64,000 bases of DNA from Bradyrhizobium sp. JYMT SZCCT0180 (lineage in GTDB: Bacteria; Pseudomonadota; Alphaproteobacteria; Rhizobiales; Xanthobacteraceae): assembly GCF_018130165.1 (NCBI RefSeq), contig NZ_JAFCLZ010000006.1:279503-343502 (forward strand), written 5' to 3'. The notes below the pieces were generated by a model. That model saw only the letters and a list, made by a program, of their open reading frames with translations. It was not told the origin of the DNA and searched no databases. The translations under genes were made by a program, and so were the position numbers. Shown one piece after another: positions 35,792-44,638 of this stretch (positions are counted from its first letter, which is position 1; each line of letters opens with the position of its first letter).

Positions 35792-36292
35792 TTTGGAAGA
35801 GGCCGCACTCAAACATTCCAGTTGTAACTTACAGACTAAAACTGGCACCCACGGTTAAGTGTTGATGCTATGCACGATACCATGATTTTCCGCGCGTAAC
35901 CCACTACGCCGCTGAAGATTCGTAAGCAGGGGGCTTCCAACAATTGATGCTGTCGTTGCGGCGATCGGTCGCGGATATGGGGCGCTTTCATTAGTCGCGG
36001 CATGGGACACCGAGCGCTTCCTAATGGTTTGTGGCACAAACTGCATATCGGTGTGATGCGAACGTCATTGCGCGCGGTAAGATGGCTTCCAAAGCGCCTC
36101 CAGCGGTTCGACTGGTGGAAATATTTCGTCAGACGAAAACAGCCGACGATGTCTCCCCGATATCACCCATACCGGGACTCCTTGAATCGTTTGATGTTGG
36201 ACCACGGTCCAATAGCTTGTGGCAGGGCGCCTACGTAGCGTGTGCTCGTCTCGGTTGCTGTTTTGGCGATCCACCGGGAGGCAACGCTCGAA
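35792..36292. other. control region upstream of the FGE-sulfatase operon
   Basis: Gene-free divergent region between the sensor kinase (leftward) and the FGE gene (rightward). It contains palindrome copy C about 80 bases before the FGE start. Confidence 0.5.
36195..36214. promoter_or_regulatory. palindromic operator candidate, copy C
   Basis: The core TTGGACC-AC-GGTCCAA (36197-36212) is perfect; the outer bases are less symmetric than in copies A and B. It lies about 80 bases before the FGE start, a good operator position. Confidence 0.8.
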
Positions 36293-37288
36293 ATGTCGGC
36301 GCTTTTTCCTGCACTTGCGGCCCAGGCCGATGCTTCTGTTGATAATGCCCCCTCGCAAGGCGAGGGGATGATCTGGATACCTAGCGGCACTTTTCGCATG
36401 GGATCGGACCAGCATTATCCCGACGAAGCCCCGGCGCACCGCGTTAGCGTCGACGGCTTCTGGATCGACCGCTATCCCGTGACGAACGGTCAGTTTCGCG
36501 AATTTGTGAGCGCGACGGGCCACGTTACCTTTGCGGAAGTTGCGCCGGACCCCTTGCATTACCCGGACGCTCTTCCCGAACTCATTTTCGCCGGTTCATT
36601 AGTTTTCGTTCCGCCCAGGCGTCTGTCGAATCCTCAAGATTGGAGCCAGTGGTGGACCCTGATGCCGGGAGCTAATTGGCGGCATCCTTACGGCCTTGAA
36701 AGCAATATAGATGGCCTAGACGACCATCCTGCCGTTCACATCAACTATGATGATGCGCTGGCATACGCGAATTGGGCCGGCAAGTCTCTCCCGAGCGAAG
36801 CCGAATGGGAGTTTGCGGCCCGCGGAGGACTCGAAGCCGCAGAATATGCCTGGGGTGACGAGTTCATACCCGGCGGGCGTCACATGGCCAATACTTGGCA
36901 AGGAAACTTTCCTGCCGAAAACTCCCTAAGCGATGGTTTCGCTCGAACTTCGCCCGTGAACGCGTTTCCAGCGAATGGTTTTGGCATCCACGACATGATC
37001 GGCAACACTTGGGAGTGGACCACCGACTGGTACTCCCCGAAACACAAGGTCGATGCCAAGAAGGCCTGCTGCGTTCCACAAAATCCGCGCGGTGGCCGCG
37101 AAGAGGAAAGCTTCGATCCTCTTCATCCAGCCAGCAAAATTCCGCGAAAAGTCATCAAAGGTGGCTCGCATCTTTGCGCGCCCAACTATTGCCGCCGCTA
37201 TCGCCCCGCAGCGCGGCATGCCGAACCTGTCGATACGTCAACAAGCCATCTCGGATTTCGTTGTGTCCGGAGATCGTCGTGTATCTGA
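36293..37288 (+). CDS. formylglycine-generating enzyme (sulfatase-activating, SUMF1 family)
   Basis: A 331-residue FGE-sulfatase domain protein. It oxidises the active-site cysteine of type I sulfatases to formylglycine. Family features: MIWIPSGTFRMGSDQHYPDE, HRVSVDGFWIDRYPVTNGQF, VHINYDDALAYANWAGKSLP, SEAEWEFAARGG, GNTWEWTTDWYS and the C-terminal GGSHLCAPNYCRRYRPAARH. Cys295 and Cys300 have the five-residue spacing of the copper-binding catalytic pair of human FGE (Cys336/Cys341), so it should be active. The ATG has GGAGG ten bases upstream; an earlier GTG is less likely. The arylsulfatase gene follows 33 bases later, its obvious substrate. Confidence 0.94.
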   Translation: MSALFPALAAQADASVDNAPSQGEGMIWIPSGTFRMGSDQHYPDEAPAHRVSVDGFWIDRYPVTNGQFREFVSATGHVTFAEVAPDPLHYPDALPELIFAGSLVFVPPRRLSNPQDWSQWWTLMPGANWRHPYGLESNIDGLDDHPAVHINYDDALAYANWAGKSLPSEAEWEFAARGGLEAAEYAWGDEFIPGGRHMANTWQGNFPAENSLSDGFARTSPVNAFPANGFGIHDMIGNTWEWTTDWYSPKHKVDAKKACCVPQNPRGGREEESFDPLHPASKIPRKVIKGGSHLCAPNYCRRYRPAARHAEPVDTSTSHLGFRCVRRSSCI

Positions 37289-37321
37289 GAAGCACTGAGG
37301 TCGTCAAACAGGAGAAAGAAA

Positions 37322-39025
37322 ATGAAAACTCCCAAAGAAAGAGCTGCAGACAGGGGCGTCAGTCGACGTAATACATTGCTTGCCGGCACCATGCTGGCCG
37401 CCTTTGCCCTCGACGGACTTCAATTCAGCCAGGCACAAGCTCAGCAACAGCAGAGCAAGCCGAACATCATCATGATTATCTCCGACGACACCGGCGTTGG
37501 TGACCTTGGGCCGTATGGCGGCGGCGAGGGGCGCGGCATGCCGACGCCCAACATCGACCGTCTGGCCAGCGAGGGCATGATGTTCCACTCATTCTATGCG
37601 CAGCCCAGCTGCACGCCGGGACGCGCGGCCATGCAGACCGGCCGCATTCCGAACCGCAGCGGGATGACCACCGTTGCGTTCCAGGGCCAGGGTGGCGGGC
37701 TTCCGGCTGCGGAGTGGACGCTGGCCTCGGTCCTCAAGACCAGCGGCTACAAGACCTTCTTCACCGGCAAATGGCACTTGGGCGAGGCCGATTACGCAAT
37801 GCCCAATGCACAGGGCTACGATGAGATGAAGTATTGCGGTCTCTATCATCTCAATGCCTACACGTACGCCGATCCGACCTGGTTCCCGGATATGTCTCCC
37901 GAATTGCGAGCGATGTTCGCGCGCGTGACCAAGGGCGCGCTGTCAGGCAACGCCGGCCAGCAGGCGCGCGAAGAATTCAAGATCAACGGGCAGTACGTCG
38001 ATACGCCCGTGATCAACGGCAAGGAAGGCGTGGTCGGAATTCCATTCTTCGACGGCTATGTCGAAAAGGCGGCGATCGAATACCTGGATCGTAATGCAAG
38101 CTCCCGCGAGCCCATTTTCATGAGCATCAACTTCATGAAGGTGCATCAACCAAACATGCCGCATCCCGACTACATCCATAAGTCCTTGTCGAAGAGCAAG
38201 TATGCCGATTCCGTGGTCGAACTCGACGCGCGTATCGGCCGCATCATGGACAAGATCCGCTCGCTCCCCAATGCCAACAATACGCTGGTGTTCTACACCA
38301 CCGATAACGGTGCTTGGCAGGATGTCTATCCCGACGCCGGCTACACTCCGTTCCGCGGCACCAAGGGCACCGTGCGCGAGGGTGGCAACCGGGTTCCTGC
38401 GATTGCCTGGATGCCCGGCAAGATCAAGCCGAACACGAAGAACCATGAGATCCTCGGCGGCCTCGACTTGATGGCTACCTTCGCTGCTGTGGGGGGCGCC
38501 AAGCTTCCGACACAGGATCGCGCCGGACAGCCGATCATCTTCGACAGCTACGACATGTCGCCGGTCCTGTTTGGCACCGGCAAGTCGCCGCGCAACGAAT
38601 GGTTCTACTTCACCGAGAATGAACTGTCGCCTGGTGCCGCGCGCGTCGGCAATTACAAGGCCGTGTTCAATCTGCGTGGCGACGACGGCGCGTCGACCGG
38701 CGGCTTGGCGGTCGATACCAACCTCGGCTGGAAGGGGGCCGAAAAGTATGTCGCCACAATCCCGCAGGTGTTCGACCTCTGGCAAGATCCACAGGAGCGC
38801 TACGATATCTTCATGACCAACTATACGGAGCGCACGTGGACTATGGTCACCATCAGCGAATCTATCAACAAACTAATGAAGACGTACATCGAGTATCCTC
38901 CGCGCAAGCTCCAAAGTGAAAGCTACACCGGACCGCTCACGCTCTCTCAGTACGAGAGATTCCAGAACGTGCGCGAGTCTTTGGCAAAGGAAGGCTTCAA
39001 GCTGCCGATGCCAACCGGTAACTGA
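37322..39025 (+). CDS. Tat-exported arylsulfatase (type I)
   Basis: A 567-residue sulfatase. The N-terminus has a twin-arginine signal (GVSRRNTLLAGTML). Metal ligands Asp55/Asp56 lie in MIISDDTGVGD; the formylglycine signature is SCTPGRAAMQTGR with Cys97 (C-x-P-x-R); the second signature GKWHLGE and the later YTTDNGAW and FRGTKGTVREGG complete the alkaline-phosphatase-fold active site. It would hydrolyse sulfate esters in the periplasm; the natural substrate is unknown. It lies in an operon after the FGE gene and before a DUF2092 gene and small secreted proteins. The ribosome site is AGGAGAAAG before the ATG. Confidence 0.95.
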   Translation: MKTPKERAADRGVSRRNTLLAGTMLAAFALDGLQFSQAQAQQQQSKPNIIMIISDDTGVGDLGPYGGGEGRGMPTPNIDRLASEGMMFHSFYAQPSCTPGRAAMQTGRIPNRSGMTTVAFQGQGGGLPAAEWTLASVLKTSGYKTFFTGKWHLGEADYAMPNAQGYDEMKYCGLYHLNAYTYADPTWFPDMSPELRAMFARVTKGALSGNAGQQAREEFKINGQYVDTPVINGKEGVVGIPFFDGYVEKAAIEYLDRNASSREPIFMSINFMKVHQPNMPHPDYIHKSLSKSKYADSVVELDARIGRIMDKIRSLPNANNTLVFYTTDNGAWQDVYPDAGYTPFRGTKGTVREGGNRVPAIAWMPGKIKPNTKNHEILGGLDLMATFAAVGGAKLPTQDRAGQPIIFDSYDMSPVLFGTGKSPRNEWFYFTENELSPGAARVGNYKAVFNLRGDDGASTGGLAVDTNLGWKGAEKYVATIPQVFDLWQDPQERYDIFMTNYTERTWTMVTISESINKLMKTYIEYPPRKLQSESYTGPLTLSQYERFQNVRESLAKEGFKLPMPTGN

Positions 39026-39129
39026 CGGATAACGATTTCCCGGTGTGACATCACTGGCGTAGACGTAAGGTGCCAGCTACTGTCGGCAGAAGGCCACCGA
39101 TGTTGACGAATTCAACGGGAGAAAGCGCG

Positions 39130-39924
39130 ATGAAGAGTATGAAGCGAGTGATACCACGGCGCGGAATATTGATCGGGGCGGCGCTGATGATGAGTGTCTC
39201 CTTCATTCCCGCGGCGAATGCTCAGAACGGCGACGCCGAAAAGCTGCTCAAGGGAATGGCGGACTATGTTTCCAGCCAGAAAACCCTGGCCGTGACCTAC
39301 GACTCCGATATCGAGGTGATTACGTCAAAGCTACAGAAAATCCAGTTCACAAGCTCTGGACAGGTGCAATTGAGCCGCCCGGACAAGCTTCGTGCCACCC
39401 GAACGGGTGGTTACCGCGATGTCGAGATCGTGTTCGACGGTAAAATGCTGACCGTCAACAACAAGGACGGTAAGGACTACGCCCAGATCGAGGCCCCGGG
39501 TACCGCCGAGGAATTGATTGATGTGTTGCGGGAAAAGCATGGGGTCGTAGCGCCCGGTGCCGACCTGCTGCTTACCAACGTCTTCAATGTGATGATGGCT
39601 GACGTGGTCGAGGCCGCCGTGATTGGTAAGGGCGTGATCGACGGCGTAGAGTGCGACCACCTCGCATTCCGTAACGTGGAAACAGACTGGCAGATCTGGA
39701 TCGAATCCGGAGCCAAGCCGATCCCGCGCAAGTACGTGATTACCAGCAAGGGCATCGGCGAAGCGCCGCAATACACCCTGCGGATCAAGGAATGGAAAAC
39801 CGATGTCGCGGCCGACGCCTTTGCGTTCAAGGCGGATCCATCCTTCAAGAAGATCGCGCTCGGCGATCTCTCCGATATCGACGAAGTCCCGCAGGGCACC
39901 ACCAAGACCGGAGACAAGAAATGA
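39130..39924 (+). CDS. DUF2092 secreted protein
   Basis: A 264-residue protein with a signal peptide (RRGILIGAALMMSVSFIPAA, cut after ANA). The mature part has LKGMADYVSSQKTLAVTYDS, GQVQLSRPDKLRATRTGGYR, FDGKMLTVNNKDGKDYAQIE and AFRNVETDWQIWIESGAKPI, the DUF2092 pattern that is related to the LolA/LolB/RseB lipoprotein-carrier fold. Such a periplasmic half-barrel may bind lipids or acyl groups. It lies 100 bases after the arylsulfatase; a GGGAG ribosome site precedes the ATG. The next gene overlaps its stop by ATGA. DUF2092 genes recur near sulfatases in rhizobia, suggesting a linked role. Confidence 0.85.
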   Translation: MKSMKRVIPRRGILIGAALMMSVSFIPAANAQNGDAEKLLKGMADYVSSQKTLAVTYDSDIEVITSKLQKIQFTSSGQVQLSRPDKLRATRTGGYRDVEIVFDGKMLTVNNKDGKDYAQIEAPGTAEELIDVLREKHGVVAPGADLLLTNVFNVMMADVVEAAVIGKGVIDGVECDHLAFRNVETDWQIWIESGAKPIPRKYVITSKGIGEAPQYTLRIKEWKTDVAADAFAFKADPSFKKIALGDLSDIDEVPQGTTKTGDKK

Positions 39925-40223
39925 TCCGAACAACATTATTCCGACTGTCGTTCGCAACCGTCCTCGGCGTCGGCGCCCTTTTCTGGGGAGGTCAACTGCC
40001 TCTCGACGGACAGTCATCGATGGTGTCGTCCGCCGAAGCCAGGATCGGCCGTCCGCTCACGCCGATGAGTTACGCCGGTGTTGCCCGGCGCACCACGCGC
40101 CGGGCCGTAGTCGGCGGAGCCGTAGTAGGTGGCGCCGTCGCGGCCGGAGCCTACTATGGAGCTGCGGGAGCATGCTCGCAGGTCGCGGACGCCTACGGGC
40201 GGATCGTCACGGTCTGCCGGTAA
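39921..40223 (+). CDS. small secreted protein with GRPLTP motif, 100 aa
   Basis: The start overlaps the DUF2092 stop (ATGA). An N-terminal hydrophobic stretch (LFRLSFATVLGVGALFWGG) is a signal peptide or anchor. The mature part has ARIGRPLTPMSYAGVARRTT, then a Gly/Ala/Val-rich hydrophobic block (VVGGAVVGGAVAAGAYYGAA) and a Cys-containing end (ACSQVADAYGRIVTVCR). The IGRPLTPxSxAGVARR text is shared with the decayed gene at 30158-30805, downstream of the HAD gene. Function unknown; the glycine-zipper-like block could insert in a membrane. Confidence 0.75.
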   Translation: MIRTTLFRLSFATVLGVGALFWGGQLPLDGQSSMVSSAEARIGRPLTPMSYAGVARRTTRRAVVGGAVVGGAVAAGAYYGAAGACSQVADAYGRIVTVCR

Positions 40224-40245
40224 GTTGTTTCTGAACGACGAGAAG

Positions 40246-40273
40246 AGCCGCAGCGCTTCGGAGCGCTGCGGCT
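40246..40273. terminator. perfect hairpin after the GRPLTP gene
   Basis: Twelve-base perfect arms AGCCGCAGCGCT/AGCGCTGCGGCT with a four-base TCGG loop. No T-run follows, so it may be a partial terminator or an RNA-stabilising hairpin between operon segments. Confidence 0.6.
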
Positions 40274-40331
40274 TCGCAACCCGCATTCGCTCAAAGAAAG
40301 CAGTCAGCGTTTCCGAACGGAGGAGGCACAA

Positions 40332-40571
40332 ATGAAGCTCTCGATTTCATTGTCAGCGCTGCTGATAGCCGGGTTCATGGTCGCAAGCAGTGAACCGGCC
40401 AGTGCCGTGGTCTACTGCCAGTACATTAGTTATCCGGCCAATTGCATCGTCAGACCCGGCGTCCGGTTGGTGGCGCGGCCAGTCGCGCGCGCCGTGGTGA
40501 CTCCCGGCGTCGGTCGGGTGGGAACGCCGATGAATCGCGGCGGTCCGGTCAATCGCGTCGGCCGGCGCTAA
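40332..40571 (+). CDS. small secreted YCQY/NRGGPVNR protein, copy 1
   Basis: A 79-residue protein with a signal peptide (MKLSISLSALLIAGFMVASS, cut near ASA) and a mature part VVYCQYISYPANCIVRPGVR, a Val/Arg/Pro-rich stretch, and the end GTPMNRGGPVNRVGRR. Two cysteines ten residues apart could form a disulfide. It is a close paralog of the protein at 53364-53621. This is a known kind of Bradyrhizobium small secreted protein without a function. GGAGG lies seven bases before the ATG. It follows the sulfatase operon on the same strand. Confidence 0.8.
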   Translation: MKLSISLSALLIAGFMVASSEPASAVVYCQYISYPANCIVRPGVRLVARPVARAVVTPGVGRVGTPMNRGGPVNRVGRR

Positions 40572-40647
40572 AGCGCGTCAATCTTCAGGAAGCCGCCATG
40601 CCTGAAAACAGCTCGGCGTCTCATTGCGTCTCATCAGGGGAAAAGTC

Positions 40648-41082
40648 ATGAAAAAGCTCGGTAGAAGCGTCGCTCTGGTTGCCTTGCTCGCAGGCGTAGC
40701 CGGTTTCAGCACACCATCGCGGGCCGAAACCGGTCAGGTTGCCGTCGTGTTCACGAAAGGCGGCTTCATTGTCGGAGCTGGCGGCGGTGAGGGCGTGCTG
40801 ACCTTCCGAGGCAAGCGCTATCCGTTCACTGTATCGGGCATGAGCATCGGCTTTACGATCGGAGCCTCAACAACCAAGCTGGTCGGACGGGCCGTCAATC
40901 TGAATAGCCCGGCTTCGTTTGAAGGCAGTTACAGCGCGATCGGAGCCGGCGGTGCGGTTGCGGCCGGGGCTGCAGGCGTTCAATTGCAGAATGCCAATGG
41001 CGTGATCTTGCAGCTCAGCGGCCCGAAGGTCGGCGCTGAAGTGTCGGCTGCAGTGGGCGGGGTAACGGTTCGTTTTAAATAG
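40648..41082 (+). CDS. secreted glycine-rich protein of SYLF/DUF1134-like style
   Basis: A 144-residue protein with a signal peptide (VALVALLAGVAGFSTPSRAE). The mature chain is all-beta in style: VAVVFTKGGFIVGAGGGEGV, LTFRGKRYPFTVSGMSIGFT, GASTTKLVGRAVNLNSPASF and a long Gly/Ala/Val end. The KGGFIVGxGGGEG text recalls SYLF lipid-binding and DUF1134 (EipA) proteins, but I cannot make a firm family call. GGGGA precedes the ATG. It is the last gene of the rightward sulfatase cluster. Periplasmic or outer-membrane-associated by inference. Confidence 0.7.
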   Translation: MKKLGRSVALVALLAGVAGFSTPSRAETGQVAVVFTKGGFIVGAGGGEGVLTFRGKRYPFTVSGMSIGFTIGASTTKLVGRAVNLNSPASFEGSYSAIGAGGAVAAGAAGVQLQNANGVILQLSGPKVGAEVSAAVGGVTVRFK

Positions 41083-41417
41083 GTGTGAGGCGTTCAGTTC
41101 GCGCCGAGCGGTCGCGCCTCAGGGGTCAGATATTCATCGAGAAAATCAAATGTCTGTAACGAAACTCATATTCTGTTGCGTCGGGATTTATCATTGCGGA
41201 CCGGCCTTTGCCCAGGTCGAACTCAAGACCTATGCGAACCCCTTTACCCAACCGGGTGATCGGCCAGCACGATAGGGGCGAATCGCGGTGCTTGGAGACC
41301 AGGCCCATTTGAAATGGCTACCTGCGGCAAATGCCATTTTTGGCTTGCTAGTTGCACCCTGCAAGTTATGTGCGGGCTACCCATTGGGGACTTGTATTCC
41401 ACTAGGGAGTTAGCAGC
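41083..41417. other. intergenic region with a possible secreted-protein fragment
   Basis: A 41-codon frame at 41150-41275 begins MSVTKLIFCCVGIYHCGPAF and then AQVELKTYAN, which looks like the signal peptide and first residues of an HdeA-like secreted protein, cut off by a stop. It has no ribosome site. I treat it as a possible relic. Confidence 0.3.
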
Positions 41418-42062
41418 ATGAAGCATCACGCTAGATTTGCAGCCGGCTTGGCCTGCCCTGCATTGATACTGTCCCACTTCGAAAGCGCCCAGACCACCCG
41501 CCATCCCTCCTTCGCTCATCACGCCGGACCGGGTGGAGACTCGGATCGGCACCCTTGAATTCAAGGACGGCGCGCCGACGGTGGAAACCGCAGAGAAGGT
41601 CCGCGACACGCTCGACTTCACGCGCGCGCTGAACGTGTACAACAACAGCTTCCGCGGCGCCTCGGCATATGCGCTGGGCAAGGGCTTTCAAAGTATCGGC
41701 GCTGAAGACAACATCCCAGTCATCTTCTCCGAGTTAATGGATGCACAGTCGCTATTCTCACGGCCAACGCCGATACCGTCTACTACATGGCGGTGGTGAA
41801 CCTGTCGAAGGGGCCGATGGTGGTAGAGCAGCCACCCAAGGGCTGGGCACCATCAACGACATGTGGTTCTCGTGGATCGTCGACATCGGCTTTCCTGGAC
41901 CCGATCGCGGCGAAGGCCGGGAAGTATCTGCTCGTGCCGCCCGGTTACGACGGACCGCTGCCCGAAGGCGGCTTCTATATAGCGCGGTCGAAGACTAATC
42001 GCGTGCTGTACGCGGCGCGTTCGTTCCTGGTCAACAACGACCCCAAGCCGACTGTCGAAGGT
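41418..42062 (+). pseudogene. DUF1254 gene, N-terminal remnant
   Basis: Text of a DUF1254 protein reads through changing frames: MKHHARFAAGLA at the start, then TRIGTLEFKDGAPTVETAEK, DFTRALNVYNNSFRGASAYA, LGKGFQSIGAEDN and FSELMDAQSLF in one frame; after about 41752 TVYYMAVVNLSKGPMVVEQP in another; INDMWFSWIVDIGFPGPDRG in a third; then KYLLVPPGYDGPLPEGGFYI and RSFLVNNDPKPTVE. It stops being recognisable after 42059. At least four frame changes are present. The missing C-terminal (DUF1214) part of such a gene is found at 47391-47669. Confidence 0.85.
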
Positions 42063-42215
42063 TGGTTGAAAAACGCTTCTTCGGTGGGCAGAGAGGGCGC
42101 ACTGTGAAAGGCGGCCCTACGCTCATAGCCGTCGAGCGTCAGATTTCCTGCGGGAATGCACGTAGCCAGGTTGATCGCCATCGGCTTGCAGCCCGGCGTA
42201 AATTCAGCTCCCGGT

Positions 42216-44018
42216 TCAGGCGCCTGACATTGTTTCGGCCGTGACCTCCCAACCGGCATCTATGCCACCGGGAAGCATCTGCCCGCGATCCTCACCAACC
42301 TCTGCGTCGATCAACCGATTCAGCTTCTCATTCATGGCGACAACGAGTTCCCGGTGTTGCTTGCTATTCATCGCGAGATTGTTCATTTCGTATGGATCGG
42401 CTTTCACATCGAACAGCTCTACATCGTTCATCAGGTAGAGGTCTTCGAAAGTCGTGGGGCGGTTGTGTTGCTTCGGCGAAAAATAGCGCGTGAATTGGTA
42501 CCGCCCATCAAACACCGACCGTACCGCGCCACGCTTCATCATGTCGGGGCGGATGCCCGCACTTTTGAGATCGCTCGATTTGCCTCCCTGTTGCATGTAG
42601 GTAACGGCTTTGTTGAGAAAATCCCCGTCGAGGTAAGCGAACATGTTGTAGTTGAAAAGCGCGCCGTCGCGAGCGGCCGTGAACTCGGCGCGCTGAGGAG
42701 CCGCGAGGAGTCCGGACAAATCCTTCCCGGGAAGGTCTTTGACAATCCTGGCCCGCTTGTCCGGTGCGACCGCGCTAAGCCCTATCAGCGTCGGCGCGAT
42801 ATCCACGTGCGAGGTGACAGCCCGACACTGCTGCCCGCCTGCGTGCGCGGGGTGAGCGATGATCAACGGTACGTTGTTTTGCTCGCGGTACGAGACTGCA
42901 CCCTTGGCGTGAAGTTGATGCGCGCCGTCCATGTCACCATGATCGGCGGTTAAGATCACGATCGTCTTGTCGGCAAGACCGGAGGCGTCCAACGCGGCCA
43001 GAACGGTCTCGATGTTGCGATCCACATCGCGCATGCAATTTAGATAATAGTTGTGGCGCCGGTGCCAGCGGGAACCCTCGTTCGGGATGTGGCCGACCAG
43101 CGCGTCGTGGGCCTTCAGGAAATCACGGTGCGCCGGAGGGCGACCCGGCGCGTCAAGTGCCTGAAAGTGACTCGCCGGGAGCTTGAAGTCCCACTGCTTC
43201 GAATAGAGCGGATCGACCGGATCGCGCGCGACGCGCTTGATACCGCTTTTTGTCTGGACCACCGTGCCGGGGGCATCGGTGTTGTAGTACATTACATCAT
43301 GCGGGTTGACGAGGTTGACGGCGAGGAACCAAGGCTTGCCTTCCTGTGACAGATCGCGTGCCTTGCCGCGCAGCCAGTTGACGCCCATTGCGGCGATGAT
43401 GGCGTCGTGCAGGTATCCGCCCTGCGTGTGTGCGATGATGTCGCCCACGCCGAAGTAATCGGCGAAGCCGTACGCCTCCATCTCCTCCGTGAAAATCTTG
43501 GTCAGATGGCCATGTTCGTTGACCGTCTCAAATTCCCTGGTCAGATGCCACTTGCCTTTGTAGGCCGTGTAGTAGCCGGCGTCGCGCATCATATCGCCAA
43601 GGGTCGGAATCTCGGTCGACATGCTCTCGATCCAGGGGAAATTCGTGTTGTCGAACATTCGCGTTTGCTGGATGTGCCGCCCGGTATAGAGCACCGAGCG
43701 GGAAGGCGTGCACACGCATGAACCGATGCGGTGATTGACGAACGTTGTGCCTCGTTTCATCAATCGCTCGTGCGCAGGCAACCGATAACCCGCCGGGAGT
43801 TCTCCGGGCCGGAACAATCGCTCCTGGTCGACCAAGAGGAACAGGATGTTGTAGGGCTGCGCGCTCTCGCGGCCTGCCTTGGTCGAGCTAACCGCCGCAT
43901 GGACTTGCCCGCTCGCGTCGGCCCCCGCGCCGAGTCCCAGAGCCATCGCACCCATTCCAGCCGTGCGCAGGAAGCCTCGACGCGAGTCAGCCGGGCCCTG
44001 CGGATGATCGTTACTCAT
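42216..44018 (-). CDS. Tat-exported sulfatase, choline-sulfatase-like style
   Basis: A 600-residue type I sulfatase on the minus strand. Twin-arginine signal DSRRGFLRTAGMGAMALGLG. Metal Asp64 in LFLLVDQER; formylglycine signature CVCTPSRSVLYTGRH with Cys103 (C-T-P-S-R); later KGKWHLTREFE, VNLVNPHD, ILTADHGDMDGAHQLHAKGA and the metal His/Asp there. An AAGGA ribosome site precedes the ATG. Maturation would need the FGE encoded at 36293, since no second intact FGE is present in the window. The gene reads toward, and is flanked by, the two halves of a broken DUF1254 gene. Substrate unknown. Confidence 0.93.
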   Translation of the reverse strand: MSNDHPQGPADSRRGFLRTAGMGAMALGLGAGADASGQVHAAVSSTKAGRESAQPYNILFLLVDQERLFRPGELPAGYRLPAHERLMKRGTTFVNHRIGSCVCTPSRSVLYTGRHIQQTRMFDNTNFPWIESMSTEIPTLGDMMRDAGYYTAYKGKWHLTREFETVNEHGHLTKIFTEEMEAYGFADYFGVGDIIAHTQGGYLHDAIIAAMGVNWLRGKARDLSQEGKPWFLAVNLVNPHDVMYYNTDAPGTVVQTKSGIKRVARDPVDPLYSKQWDFKLPASHFQALDAPGRPPAHRDFLKAHDALVGHIPNEGSRWHRRHNYYLNCMRDVDRNIETVLAALDASGLADKTIVILTADHGDMDGAHQLHAKGAVSYREQNNVPLIIAHPAHAGGQQCRAVTSHVDIAPTLIGLSAVAPDKRARIVKDLPGKDLSGLLAAPQRAEFTAARDGALFNYNMFAYLDGDFLNKAVTYMQQGGKSSDLKSAGIRPDMMKRGAVRSVFDGRYQFTRYFSPKQHNRPTTFEDLYLMNDVELFDVKADPYEMNNLAMNSKQHRELVVAMNEKLNRLIDAEVGEDRGQMLPGGIDAGWEVTAETMSGA

Positions 44019-44279
44019 GTCCTATCCTTTTCTTAGTCAGGACGCATTGCGGTAGATAGTTGATCTTCAGCCGGTCGATCTTGCCCATTGAACTTGAAGG
44101 GAGCGCGGTCGTGGGACGCCAGCAAAGTCCAGGCACACGCAAGTTGTTCCCAAGATCGTTCAATTTACCGCGCGGCAGCAATCGGAATGAGGTGCCTGGC
44201 CCCACCTGACGGAGCAGTCACCAGTCTGGCGCAAGGATCGAGCGGTAGCTATGCAAAAAGCAGCCAAGCCTGCGGCATC

Positions 44280-44396
44280 ATGTCCGTAGTTGGCACATTT
44301 GAGACGTGCCCGCCTAATTTGAGAATGTCCGTTCACCGGGGTAGACCGGATTCGCCGTGGTCCGGTCAAAACGACGCGAATGACCCATAGCCGTCC
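44280..44396. repeat. dispersed ~110-bp repeat, copy 1
   Basis: Runs ATGTCCGTAGTTGGCACA ... GAGAATGTCCGTTCACCGGG ... GTAGACCGGA ... GGTCAAAACGACGCGAATGA-CCC. The pieces GGTAGACCGGA and TCAAAACGACGCGA are hallmarks of a small intergenic repeat of Bradyrhizobium. Short near-inverted ends (ATGTCCG ... CGGACAT in the best copy) suggest a MITE-like origin. Confidence 0.7.
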
Positions 44397-44540
44397 TTCG
44401 CGCATGTAGCGCTTCCGATGCACTATTCGCACCTGCATGTGTGCGACTGCCATCTCCCCACTGCCGTCCTACCTCGCCGAAGACGCGGTAGTCGGACTTC
44501 CCTTTAATGATGTGGCCGCCCCGCGGATATTTCGGTCGTT

Positions 44541-44638
44541 ATGGCACGTTTGACGTGCCGACGTACCCTGCGAATGTGCGCTGATCCGGGTCGACCGGAA
44601 GTGACTGGCCGACCGTCAAAACGACGCGATTGACCCCT
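44541..44638. repeat. dispersed ~110-bp repeat, copy 2
   Basis: TGGCACGTTTGACGTGCC, then GAATGTGCGCTGATCCGGG-TCGACCGGAAGTG and GTCAAAACGACGCGATTGAC. It is a diverged copy in the same orientation as copy 1, 145 bases downstream of it. Confidence 0.65.
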
